A stretch of DNA of 64,000 nucleotides from the NCBI GenBank assembly GCA_036897525.1, contig JAYMTJ010000009.1, positions 124,001 through 188,000 on the forward strand. Reading direction: 5' to 3'. The DNA is from Pelargonium x hortorum (lineage: Eukaryota > Streptophyta > Magnoliopsida > Geraniales > Geraniaceae). The first letter of the stretch is position 1; each line of letters opens with the position of its first letter. Made by a program: the position numbers and the translations under genes. The notes under the pieces were generated by a model, which was not told the DNA's origin, did not search any database, and saw only the letters and a program-made list of their open reading frames with translations. Of the stretch, positions 10,151-20,323 are shown one piece after another.

Positions 10151-13100
10151 ACTCAAGTTTATATCTACAATGTCAATTATTTGCAGTTTAGATAGCCTGC
10201 AAGGTGCTGCTTGTCCAGTCAAAGCTCGTCAAAAAAGAAGCAAGAGTAAGTCGTTAAGTCATAAAGCAAGTCAACGAAGCCGGTAAAAAAGGAGTCAGTC
10301 AGAAGAAGCAGCAAAGTCAGTGGATGGGTATTCTAACGTAAGTGAGTGTACCTATTCAATAACTATCACGTGAACGTTACACTCAGGTCGGTAAGAAGAA
10401 TTCTATCTATCCCCAAGGCTGAAACTCTCCAATAGTAAGAACTACAGATATGCCTTATATAACACTAACAACTAAAGCAAGACTCTAATCTATTACTTAA
10501 TTAACTCTAGAAAACTTTGACTTTGATCTACTATAAGTATAAGATACAGAGTACACTAGCTACAGGGATCAAGTCTTTCCTATCAAACAGGCCTAGCTTC
10601 CAACAAGAAAACCCACAAGAACTTCTCTCCTTCTGCTTACCAGTCTTGACTTGTTTTAAGAACTTGACCTATCATCCAGGCTCTGACTTGCCAAAGGACC
10701 TGCCTCATAGCTATCTATAATGTTCTTATTGACCTACTTCATCACTCACTTTAGAGCTCAACGGAATAACCGGAATATAGAAAGACAGTCAGTAAGGGTC
10801 CTAATCCTATAGCACTTCCTCCTCTTGTTTACTGAAAAACCTGCCCCTCTCCTCTTAGATTAGACAAGAATGCCATTTATCGCTAGTTCGGGTACCGATT
10901 CAGTTTGTTTTTGCCTAATTGACCTCTTTAGCGCCAGCTTTGACTATCTTTTTCATGTATTTGCAATCTGAATCTACCTATACAAACTCTTGACTGAGTG
11001 TCTATTGGGAAGCAATCCTACTAAACGCCTCTTGCTGACTTTCATTGATCCCTGGCTTACTGATAACCCCCTCTCTCTAAATCTCGAAAGTTCTAATCGC
11101 ACGAAACTCTGCCTTATATTATACCTTCTATATAGTACTTATTTGGGTATGACTGACTATCTCTATATCCCTAACTTGTTTAGTAAAGCTATCAAGCCTG
11201 CCAAGGAGTACCCAATAATAGGAAACCCTAGAAACAAGAACTGCTTACTCTCTATCTTCTTATTGACCCACTTCCCACTTCCTGTAAAGAAATGAACCTA
11301 CCTGCCTGGAACTTCACTCTCTACTTACCAACCAATAAAGACTCCCCTAGTGAATTTTGCCTTAGAATCTCTTCCTTCAGTTTAGATAGTGAATGTCTTC
11401 TTAATTGTTTGTATTAGTTTCTTCTGTAGATCCAGGGTTCTTGGCATTGCAGTGTTCTCATCCCACGAGTTTATATCGTGATATGCTAGAAAGGTGTTTA
11501 ATAAAGCAGATTCCTGATTTTCCTTCTTGCTCTAAATCCTCTTTGAGCAGAACCGGTCTAATTGGTATTCTTGTCAAGAGTTTAGAGAGCCTATCTGTTT
11601 AGCTAGAAGAGAAAGATCTTTCCTTATCCTTCGTTCAGGAGTCAATGTATTAAAGGAGTTCAACAGAAAATCTCTTTCTTGTAGCTCTTTTTTCAGAAGT
11701 ATGTCAAGCAAGTAAAGGTGTTTAAGACATAAACAGGATTCCTGAGAGTTAAAGAATTGCTTCTAAGAAATGAGTTCCTTTAGTGAATTGAATAAGGGTA
11801 GAACATTATAATAAGAATATCCTTGTGAGGCTTATCCGGTCTATGGGCAATGGTGTTAATCCAGCCAGTTAATCCTAAGTATAAAGAGTGTTAATGGAAA
11901 GCAATTCTCTTTGTTTCTGAGATTCCTTGTAGGCAAATTTAAGAATTGTGATGGTCTAGCTTGAGTAGTATACTGATTCGCAAGGAAAACTTCTAAACCC
12001 TAACCTGTCCACTTTCGGTGCTGTTTGCTTTGAACCTAAGACTAACCCGGGTAAAGAGCAGGTCTAAAGCTAGGAATTGGATAACCAGACAATTCTCTAT
12101 GAGCTTCAAATGAGGGTTTCTAATCTCTTAGATAGAGTAGTACTTACTATTTATATACTTTCTCTATAGTATTGGTAGGAGGAGAGTACACTAAGTTTGG
12201 TTAGAACTGTGAAATTGGAATGAACGGTCATAGGTTCTAATTGGTAGAGCATCTTTCTTTGACTAGTCTTTCCCAGGTTCGAAGTGAGGCTTTAGTTTCG
12301 TTGATATAAATTGAGAGATTGGAATGTTGAGCATCTTTGAGTTAGGAATAGCCCTGTTGAAATGAAATAGAGGTTAGAAGGAGAACCCTATCAGGATAGA
12401 TGTTAGGGAGTTTAGTTAGAATGATAGTTAGAGTGAGATGAGTCTTGCTCCTTAGACTTAGAGTCTTCGGTTTATGTTATCATGTACTTGAGTCCCTTTT
12501 AGAAAGATAGAAGTTCAGATTTGAGTGAGTTGCTTTTTCTTCGTTACCATCATTCCCATTATCCAGATTCGAGAGTACCCTTGCTTTAGTTGGATTTTCC
12601 GACCCTTTAGAGCCTTTCCTCAAAGTCAACATTAGCAAAGACAGCTTGCTTGGTCAGCTTTCCTTAGTTGAGTTGAATTTCTTTCTTTCTGATTCTATAA
12701 TTACAGGTATTCCGCTTAGATCGCTTGGTTAGGCTCGCTAGAATACAATCTGTTATCTTCCTTGCTATCCCAACACCGACTTGTCAGATAGAGAGACAGC
12801 TCGCTTTGGACTGCTATCATTGACATCTATTCCTAATGAGTAAGATAGCTTAGATTGTATTGATGAAAGAGCATAAGAAGAGAGCATGTAATTACCGCGT
12901 GTGATTAAAGTTACCTTCTTCAGCACTAGCTATTGACCATCAACTACAGGGTCTACTCTAGCGGTTCCTAGCATCCATGGCTCGCATTCGGCAGTTCTCG
13001 AGCTACAATTCCTATAACTTCCATCAGTATCAGCCTTCCTAAACAGTTAGAAAATGACTAAGGTCAGATAGGACCAAAGACAAGCTTTTGCCTAAGAAGA

Positions 13101-14760
13101 AAGCAGAGAGCACCTGTCATAAAACTTCCCGGAAGCTTAGATCGGTAGTCAAACTACCTTGCCTTTTCAACAAAGACAAGAAGACATTAATTATACTATG
13201 TACTATACTCAAAACAGGAACTTTTCCCACGTATTATACCTTTCTATTGCCCCTAGTTTAGTTTAGTTAGACTGGAGCGGAGTCTTCTTTTCTTACTTAT
13301 GTCGCCCCATCTTATGAATACCGATATAAACTTTTATAAGATTTAAGAGCTAAACCTAGCATACTCTTTTTTGGCATTTGTTAATCTTCATGACAGCTGC
13401 TATGGCTTCTTCTTGCTATAGCTATTGTTTTATTAGGAAGTATTGCTAAGTTAGAGCCCGAAAAGAGTAAGACAGCTTATTTAATTGACTTACTTAATAG
13501 CTACATCTCATTCGCCAATGAAGGACAATTTCTGCATGATAAAGGATTCTCTCTTCCTAAGACCCACTTAGTAGTCAGAATGACGCTTATAGATTGATTA
13601 GACTCTACCATCACCGACTGGGCTGGTTGACTGAGGACTCCACTCTCAATTAGACAATTTCCTATCCTTACAATTCTTAAACACCCTAAATAAGAATATC
13701 CCAACTGTAAAATAACCAGAGTTTGGCTGGCTTTAGCTGCTACAATTCCTATAGTGACAGACTTTCTGTGTGCTATTTTAGAGGGATAGTGATCCTTTAC
13801 AGACTTCCTAGCAACTGTGACCATTTAGGTTCAGGAAGACTTTCACTTTGACAGAGCAAGACCCATTGGATACCTGGGGTGAAGCCTTTCAAGAAACTAA
13901 GAACTACTCATTTTGAAAACGTTTATACCTTACCACGACTTAAGGATATATAAACTGACTCCTTCGAGATACTTATGTGACAGGTCTTTTCGGTTCAAGT
14001 CGTATCAGCCTTCGCCTAGGATGCTAGCCTACTAGATACGCATTCCTTCAGTAACAGCATTCACTAGACCGGAATGTGTTTCACTTCCGTGCTTCCGAAA
14101 GACCCTATCCAGTGTAGCTTCCTTGTCACCCGGTGTATTCCTTTATTGTAGATTGTATAATAGTTCTTATAGGGATATTTATTACTTATACAGGTCTTAT
14201 TAAAGTAAAGTATTCTAGTTCTATTAGTTGTAGTTTTAGTGTATTAAGAGTAAGAAAGTCTTGTTCCATGTTCTTATCGCTAGGGGAGGATATGAAATGA
14301 ATAAATCCATTAGTAATCTTAGAGATAGTAAACCCTACTGAAGACCAGAAAAAAACAGGAACCTCAAAAAAACTTGACTTCTTGACTTCTGATTTTGTAT
14401 TTGATGAAGCACGAGCCAAAGCCCATGCCCTTGCAGCTGACTTCTATGTAGCCAATACCATTGCCATAGTCCTTGTTGCAGCTCATGCCTAAGCCATAGC
14501 CAGTGCCGGGAGGAAGCTTGTCAGCTAAGCAGAAGCCATAATAGCCAAAGCAGTACAGAAGAGAGATCCTAAGCCAGAGCGCCCAGAGTAGTAGTACACC
14601 ATGCTGCTAAGCGAGCAAGTGTATTATTCCCAGTCCTAGCTCGTATAATAGTTCTTATAATCTTTTTATAATATCTTACTGTTTGCTCTAGGTAATGGAT
14701 ACCCTTAATGGTGAATATCTTACTAGTACTAAGAGCCCATATACAAGCTCTCATTTCGTT
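10151..14760. other. Large gene-free texture-A block
   Basis: At 4.6 kb this is the longest texture-A stretch. No gene is seen. The four plus-strand frames between 10517 and 11602 and the minus-strand frames at 13501-13824 (107 codons) and 14186-14419 have no domains and no common frame or spacing. Purine-rich and pyrimidine-rich parts alternate; 10200-10330 is a run of GTCAA/AAG words. A tRNA relic lies at 12191-12297. Confidence 0.6.
12191..12297 (+). pseudogene. Compound tRNA relic (T-arm of one fused to D-arm of another)
   Basis: TTTGGTTAGAAC, then GGTCATAGGTTCTAAT, reads as the D-loop and T-arm of one tRNA. It runs directly into TTGGTAGAGCATC and then CCCAGGTTCGAAG, the D-arm and T-arm of a second. 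The 16 bases GGTCATAGGTTCTAAT (12226-12241) recur exactly on the minus strand at 42224-42239, where they are the T-arm of a trnN-like relic. An alternative is a single tRNA at 12224-12297 with a poor acceptor stem (ACGGTCA does not pair with its 3' end). No functional tRNA is likely in either reading. Confidence 0.5.
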
Positions 14761-15740
14761 CAGGAATCCCTAAACCTCTGAACTCGAAAAAAGTCCGGAT
14801 AACATACTTCTATTATAAATACACTGACGGATTCTTCTATTTTATTTATGGATATTTTTAGGAAAAGTTTAGAAACTCACAAGCACAAGTAGAACTCATT
14901 TAGTTAAGTCCATTCTTTACTTTGGACAGTTTGCTCTGGCATTTGAACCCGCGGATGTTGGGTTAATCTGACAACGCTCTACCAATCTAAATTGACATCT
15001 CAAAAGTCTTAAATATCTATTTAATAAGGGGTTCCTGAGAAAGTACTAAAAGGCACAAACCGATGTATATCTAAAATGGACTGGATTACCTCACTCTGCC
15101 GAAACCCCGAGTTTCGTTAAAGTGAAATTCTCTCATATAGCTTCAGGGCTCCTCTTTTAGTCTATAGCAGTTTTTACAAAGTTCCCTATTATTGAATGAA
15201 TAATTCAGAAGTTTTCTATTCTTTGGTTGCTTACGCAAAACACAAGAATTGACAGGAGGTGTAAAGGAAGCTTTTATACAATGTATATAATGAGGTGCTC
15301 CCTATCTGTAATAATTCAAGCAAAGAGACCCCGTATGTTAAATAAAGTTTCAAATTAGGTCACTATGAAAGGTCCTACTTCCCTTTTTTAAGAGGTCTAT
15401 TCTTTGCGGATCTAATTAGAAGAAACAACCTAACAAAACAAAAGAAGACGGATAATAAAATAATGCAAGAATTCCTATCGCAGAATAATTGCAAAGGCGA
15501 GCAAGTGTTTAGTGAAGTGGGGGTTTTTCTTACTATAGAGTAAAGTCTTACTAGAACTAGAAATTATTACGTGTTCCTCTTTCTGCACAGGGCCCTGGGT
15601 GGTAGTTTCAAAGACAAGCTTTTCTTATGGGAGATATTTTCATCTTAAGGGTCTCCTTTTTGAAGTTTGGGTTATCTTGAGCCCCCTTTTTTTCACAGCT
15701 TTCTCATAGTAAAGTAAAGCAGGACTATTAAATATTATAA
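14761..15740. other. Gene-free homopolymer-rich segment (texture B)
   Basis: No gene is seen. The segment is AT-rich with frequent A/T runs, and it contains the tRNA relic at 14927-15000. Confidence 0.65.
14927..15000 (-). pseudogene. tRNA relic, D-loop and T-arm conserved
   Basis: On the minus strand ATTGGTAGAGCGTTG is a standard D-loop and 3' D-stem, and CCGCGGGTTCAAATGCC is a T-arm at the normal distance. Between them GTTG and CAAC can pair around an 11-base loop, too large for a normal anticodon loop, so no anticodon can be read. The 5' D-stem (ATTT where GCTC is usual) and the acceptor stem are lost. It is a decayed organellar-type tRNA of uncertain isotype. Confidence 0.5.
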
Positions 15741-16960
15741 TAGATTATTTGCTTTAACCTACTAACCTACTAGAAATCGAGCCTACTTACTGATGAATTA
15801 CATCTACTCTGTAATACTCTGATTCCCAACTGACTTAAATACTCCTCGCTTCTCTAGCAATCCCTGTCTAAAATCATCCTAAGGAAGGAATTAAGGAAAC
15901 CGAAGAACGGAATTCCTCCTTACTTTTAACCGAACTCTAAATCCCAACTTAACTATCTACTCTTGTACTTACTTCCTTTATTAGGTAGTCTAATCGTAAT
16001 ACTCTTAGGAGACATGCCTTTCTTGAAAGCCTAATCCTTAACTGTTACCTAAGCTGTTTGAACTAGACTAATCCCTAACTATCCTAACTCAAATCCACTT
16101 GCCTTGCTTATACCTACCTTTACTGCTTTACATGCTTCAGAAAGTGCTACAATTAAATGAATTTCATAGAGTTCCATCACTATCTATCAAGTTCCTTAGG
16201 ACTATACCTATACAGAACAAAGGAAATGGTTTAGTCTGTTACTGGTTTATAACAATAGCTTATCCCATTAGGAACTAATACAAGAACAACTTCCCTATTA
16301 ATTAAGGAATACATTACTCCTTCTTATACTAAACTGGTACTCAATCCACAGTCCTGTCCCAAGAAATCCTGAACCCGCTTACAAGCTACATAGAGAATAC
16401 AAGACTTCCAAGGCTCGCAAAGAACTAAGACAAGCGTACTTTCCAGAACTAAGCTAAGAATACACAGAAGTTGAGTAACTACTATCCAAATACCAAATAC
16501 CTGGAATACAATCTAAGAGCTACAATCAGAAAGAGAATCTACTTTCAAAAAGGACATTAGATTAGCAAGAATACTAGAATACCAATTATACGGGTTTCCG
16601 CTTACAAGCTACAGTTAGACTTGTTTGCTAAAGATAGAATTATGCGCTTACACTGATGTAAAGTCAACGTACCTTGGCCTCGATTGACCTTCCTTGGGAC
16701 TTCCCTTTCTTCTTAAACTTGAATCCGCTTAGAAGCACTTGCTATTGACCTTCTTTTGACTTGCTTAGGACTGCTTACACTTTCTTCTGAAGTTGGCTGG
16801 CTTAGAATCGACTCTACAGGCTATGGACTTCAATTCAACAGCTAAGATATTGCTAACAGGTTTAGCACCTGCTCCTGCAAAGGATAGCTTACCCTCAAGC
16901 TAAGAAAGAATTCAGTATATTTCCTTAACTCCTAAACTATCTTCGACTACTAGGGAATCT
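15741..16960. other. Gene-free texture-A block, C/A-rich on the plus strand
   Basis: No gene is seen. The plus strand is rich in CTAA, CTTAC and AGCTACA words, which suggests the reverse orientation of the TGTAGCT vocabulary of other A blocks. It contains an exact 16-base direct repeat at 16375 and 16598. Confidence 0.55.
16375..16613 (+). repeat. Exact 16-base direct repeat
   Basis: CCGCTTACAAGCTACA occurs at 16375-16390 and again at 16598-16613, 223 bases apart in the same orientation. The flanks have diverged. Related AAGCTACA words are scattered in other A blocks. Confidence 0.8.
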
Positions 16961-18300
16961 GCCAAAGATTGGTTATAACAAATAAAAGTCTTTAGGAACT
17001 TAGGAGTAACTGTTTAAGGAACCCCGTGTCAATTTTGATTACTCCGCATTAGGGGTTCGGACTCTTTGTAAAGGGACTTTTCAGAATAGAATTCTGGAAG
17101 TTAGTTAAACTTTTGCAACTTTCGGCTTTAGACAAATAAAAAACTTCTAAACATAATCAAGCTAGACCAGGACTTCTTTGTAAGGTGTAAGGAACACTCC
17201 TCAAAAGACTTAATTAATGCCAAGGTCAATTTTGATTCTTAGAGTACAAAATCTTGAATTATTACAAAAATGACTAAGAAATTGACTTAAGGGAGATGGA
17301 GTCCCCTCTGAAAAAAAGTAGTTGATATATCTTAAAGGGGCCGCCTTTAGTAGGTACCCACTAGTCTAATACTTTTAGAATCGAATATGATAACTTGCTT
17401 ATTCCATATGTCAAACCCCCGTTTTGAGATAGAAATACCTAATGGCTATAAGTCCTAGTAAACTGGAGATAACCCGGGTTCTCTTGTTAAATATTTACTA
17501 ATCCGCATTAAAAAGACTTGTAACTTGTTGAAAGGAAAACGCAAAGCTAGGTAAGCTTCAGAGGAGTTCGTCAAGATACCCCAATTGACGGGACTCTCAC
17601 TCCAATTAGATCCAGTAAAAGCCTTGCTCAGAGCTCTCCAGCTCTAATAATTTGAAAGTCAAAGCACTGGTAAAGAAAGAACCTTCGGAAAAAATGATAG
17701 TCTTAACTGGAGCTGGTTTATGGATCTTATTAGTAATTTAGCAGCATAATACTGATTCAGGTTTACACTAACAGGACACTTTTACACATAACTGAAGGAC
17801 TCCTGGAAAAGTCTTTATTTTGTAAAGTACAATACGCGTAAAATATATCATACTATTTAAGAAAAGCAGCGATTTCTCATAAATTTTTAGTTAGTGAAGA
17901 AATTGAGTGTATGACTCCTAAATTGAATTTGGGCTCTTTAAGCCACTAAAGAAATTAACTCGTTGTCTTTGTCTCACTAGGATTTGACCTTTTACAATTA
18001 TCTATAGTACTCTCATTCTAGAACTTCTAATTAGTCAAGGCAAGAGCTTGTCTCTTGTAGCAGCAAGTCAGCAAGGTTGATGTCTACTGTGAAAAGGATT
18101 TCTTGCTCTCACCCAACCAGTGAAACAAACTGTCTGGTAAAGAACCAAAATCTGGAGTAGGGGATTTTAAAACATATCATAATTAAGCTTATTATACAAA
18201 ATGTTAGTACTTCGAACCAGGCTGGCAAATTGCTTAAAATGGGTGTTTAAGGCTAGGGACTTAAAGAAAAATGGATTCTATTTGAGAGGACTGTCCACAG
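16961..18300. other. Gene-free homopolymer-rich segment (texture B)
   Basis: No gene is seen. G/C runs of four or five and A/T runs of five or more are common. A texture-A word (18037-18064) lies inside it, so the border with the next block is not sharp. Confidence 0.6.
18037..18064 (+). repeat. Dispersed repeat, diverged copy
   Basis: AAGGCAAGAGCTTGTCTCTT then GTAGCAGC matches the copies at 18873-18899 (minus) and 26680-26706 (plus) except for one extra T. It is the third member of this family in the window. Confidence 0.75.
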
Positions 18301-18626
18301 CTCTTTCTTAGCACTCCCAAGCTCTTAAGTCTTCTTGGTATCTTAGCAGTCCTTGTTAGCCGGCAAGCTTTCATAATTGTAGCTCTTAAGATTCCTAATG
18401 AGAGTTTATGCTAGGAGTCATTCCATCTTTGTAAAGCAGATAAGAAAATCTAACCACTCTTTTGGAAGCTAGGAATAGTACTGTCGAGATACCTATACCT
18501 GAACAGAAACTTATTTATTTGTTTCTAATCCTGCATATGACAAGAACTGGGATTCCTACTAACTAGAAAGATGAGTCTTAGTTCTTCAATATGCCAGTAA
18601 CTCTAGCCAGGAAATGAAGGGCTTAT

Positions 18627-18656
18627 AGAATTTCCAGTTAGTTGATAAAGAGTAAC
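18627..18656 (+). repeat. Possible texture-C repeat copy
   Basis: GAATTTCCAGTTAGTTGATA followed by AAGAGTAACAG resembles the TTTCCAG..AGTAAAG order of the family, but is short and diverged. Confidence 0.3.
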
Positions 18657-18872
18657 AGAATACAGTCTTAGATCTTTAGTAAAGTAAGGGAAGTTTATCT
18701 TGTATTTGAAATTCCCGATTAAGTAAGTTGACTGAAGGAGAGGCTTAAAAGATCAATTTCCTTTTGGTATTGCAGATAATTAGTATTCTCGCTTTGTTTC
18801 TGGTTTAATAGAAAAGGCAAACAGTACCTTGGATAAGACAGATTCTCCATACTCTTATTTACACCTTTACCA

Positions 18873-18899
18873 GCTACAGAGACAAGCTCTTGCCTATCT
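18873..18899 (-). repeat. 27-base dispersed repeat, inverted copy
   Basis: Read on the minus strand, these 27 bases (core AGGCAAGAGCTTGTCTCTG) are identical to 26680-26706 on the plus strand. Similarity continues weakly outside: GGTAAA follows on one side, and GCAAG words and GGAAAGA/TGAAAGA precede on the other. A match this long is not expected by chance in 64 kb. Confidence 0.9.
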
Positions 18900-20090
18900 T
18901 TCCAAGAGCAAGTCTTGCTTGGCTTAGCTAGCATTGGGTTCCTAGCAAACAAGTACAGCTACAACAACTAGTGCTCGGTCTTGGTCTAGGGCTCAGTTTC
19001 CAATGCTGCTGATGGTATAGCGTTAGTCTTCCTTCTTATATTCAGGGTTTCAAGAACAAGAGGAGTTTCGTTCTCAAGGTAGTTTACTTCTTTATCTTGT
19101 ACTTACTATGCTAGCATGGTATAGAACTAAGATAAGAATTCATCGGTGCTGTTTATCTTTAATCAACCATCAAGTCGAAAGTACTCCCAAGGCTAGCAGT
19201 ATCCCTCAACAACCACTTCACACCCAACTCCAAATGTGGAGATTGAGAGGTCTTGCTTAGAATGTTAGGGTTTGAATGACTTAACTTAGGAGTTAGAACT
19301 TTAGAGTCTAGTTGTTACTGACTTGTTACAGTATCCCTCATATTCCATATTCCTTAGACCTATATTCTTATTCTACCGAACCTGTATCATATGCCTACTG
19401 AGTAAAGTCTCCTCAACATTGTATTAAGTCTTGATACCTTTGTACTACCCTTTTCTCTATCGCCAGTTTCTTCATACCTATCATTATCTGAGTCTTTCTA
19501 GCAGTACTCTCTATGTTAGAATCCAAAGGATAGAAGGTCAAAAGGTAAAGGGGAATCTGTTAAATCCATTTCCTTAGAACAATTACTCCTAGGAATAGAC
19601 TCTCAAAGCTACACTTGCCTTGAGACCTTCCTGCGAAAGAGCTTACAACAGAACAATTACCGGAATCCAAAGCAAGAATTAAGAGAATGAATTCCTCTCA
19701 ATGTAAAGGGACATTAGCTCGGCCTGGATACTCTGAAATCTCCTCTTAGCTGCAATTCCTAGCCTTACAAAGATCCTAGCTTGGCTCATACATTAGCTGC
19801 ACCAGACAATAGCAACACTAAGATTCGGTAATCTGCCTGTTCCTAGTTATTGACTCCTTTACCGTAAATACGGGTTTCCATTAACTCCTTTGCTCCAAGA
19901 AGACAGAAGTCAAAGAAATAGAATAGTTACAGTTCTTTAATTGAGTTTATTATCATTATCAGGAACTTTATTTTATTCTCTTTCCTATATTTCTTAAAAT
20001 ATTAGGCTCTACTTTAACTAGTAAGGAATAGAGTGACTCTGTACTGCCTTAATTACTAAAAATCTAGGATGTATTCTTTCGCTCAAATAA

Positions 20091-20163
20091 GGTTTGTTGT
20101 GGGTTTTGAACCTATGGCCATCAAGTGAATCTTCCAATGCTCTACCAGTTGAGCTATACACCC
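20091..20163 (-). pseudogene. trnK relic (5' half conserved)
   Basis: The first 30 bases of the minus strand, GGGTGTATAGCTCA-ACTGGTAGAGCATTGG, match plant mitochondrial trnK as I recall it at 28 positions. The D-stem GCTC/GAGC is perfect. The 3' half keeps GATGGCCATAGGTTCAAAAC, a recognisable T-arm. However, the anticodon stem pairs only through wobbles, the loop does not read UUU, and the 3' acceptor strand does not pair with GGGTGTA. I read it as a pseudogene of organellar, probably mitochondrial, trnK. The parent assignment is fairly safe; the 3' end is approximate. Confidence 0.7.
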
Positions 20164-20250
20164 TTGAATAAGACTTTCCCTCTCCCTTAGAAGCCTAGAG
20201 TTTAATCTTCCTTACCAAACGCTTAACTTAGTTCTTAAACTAAAGCATGT

Positions 20251-20323
20251 TATAAGTCTAATCTAAGTAGACTTTCTACAGTATGAATCTTTTGATCAGA
20301 TACGCAAGGGTTCAAGCCCAGGT
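20251..20323 (+). pseudogene. tRNA relic with anticodon arm and T-arm
   Basis: ATCT pairs with AGAT around the seven-base loop TTTGATC, which would place UGA (serine) as anticodon, though position 37 is T rather than a purine. It is followed by a T-arm-like CAAGGGTTCAAGCCCAGG with a GGG/CCC stem. I find no convincing D-arm or acceptor stem. It lies about 90 bases from the trnK relic, on the opposite strand. The anticodon reading is tentative. Confidence 0.35.

Larger units (their letters stand above)
18301..20060. other. Gene-free texture-A block
   Basis: No gene is seen. Almost no homopolymer reaches six bases. It contains a reverse copy of the 27-base repeat at 18873-18899 and a possible texture-C member near 18627. 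The 77-codon minus-strand frame at 18719-18952 includes that repeat and is not called. Confidence 0.6.

Noticed and set aside
10517-11602. Three plus-strand frames in a row that might be exons
   Set aside because: Each is a different unrecognisable sequence, with no splice or group II intron signals that I can see.
18190-18235. T-loop-like GGTTCGAAG on the minus strand
   Set aside because: Stem does not pair and no D-arm or anticodon arm lies upstream.
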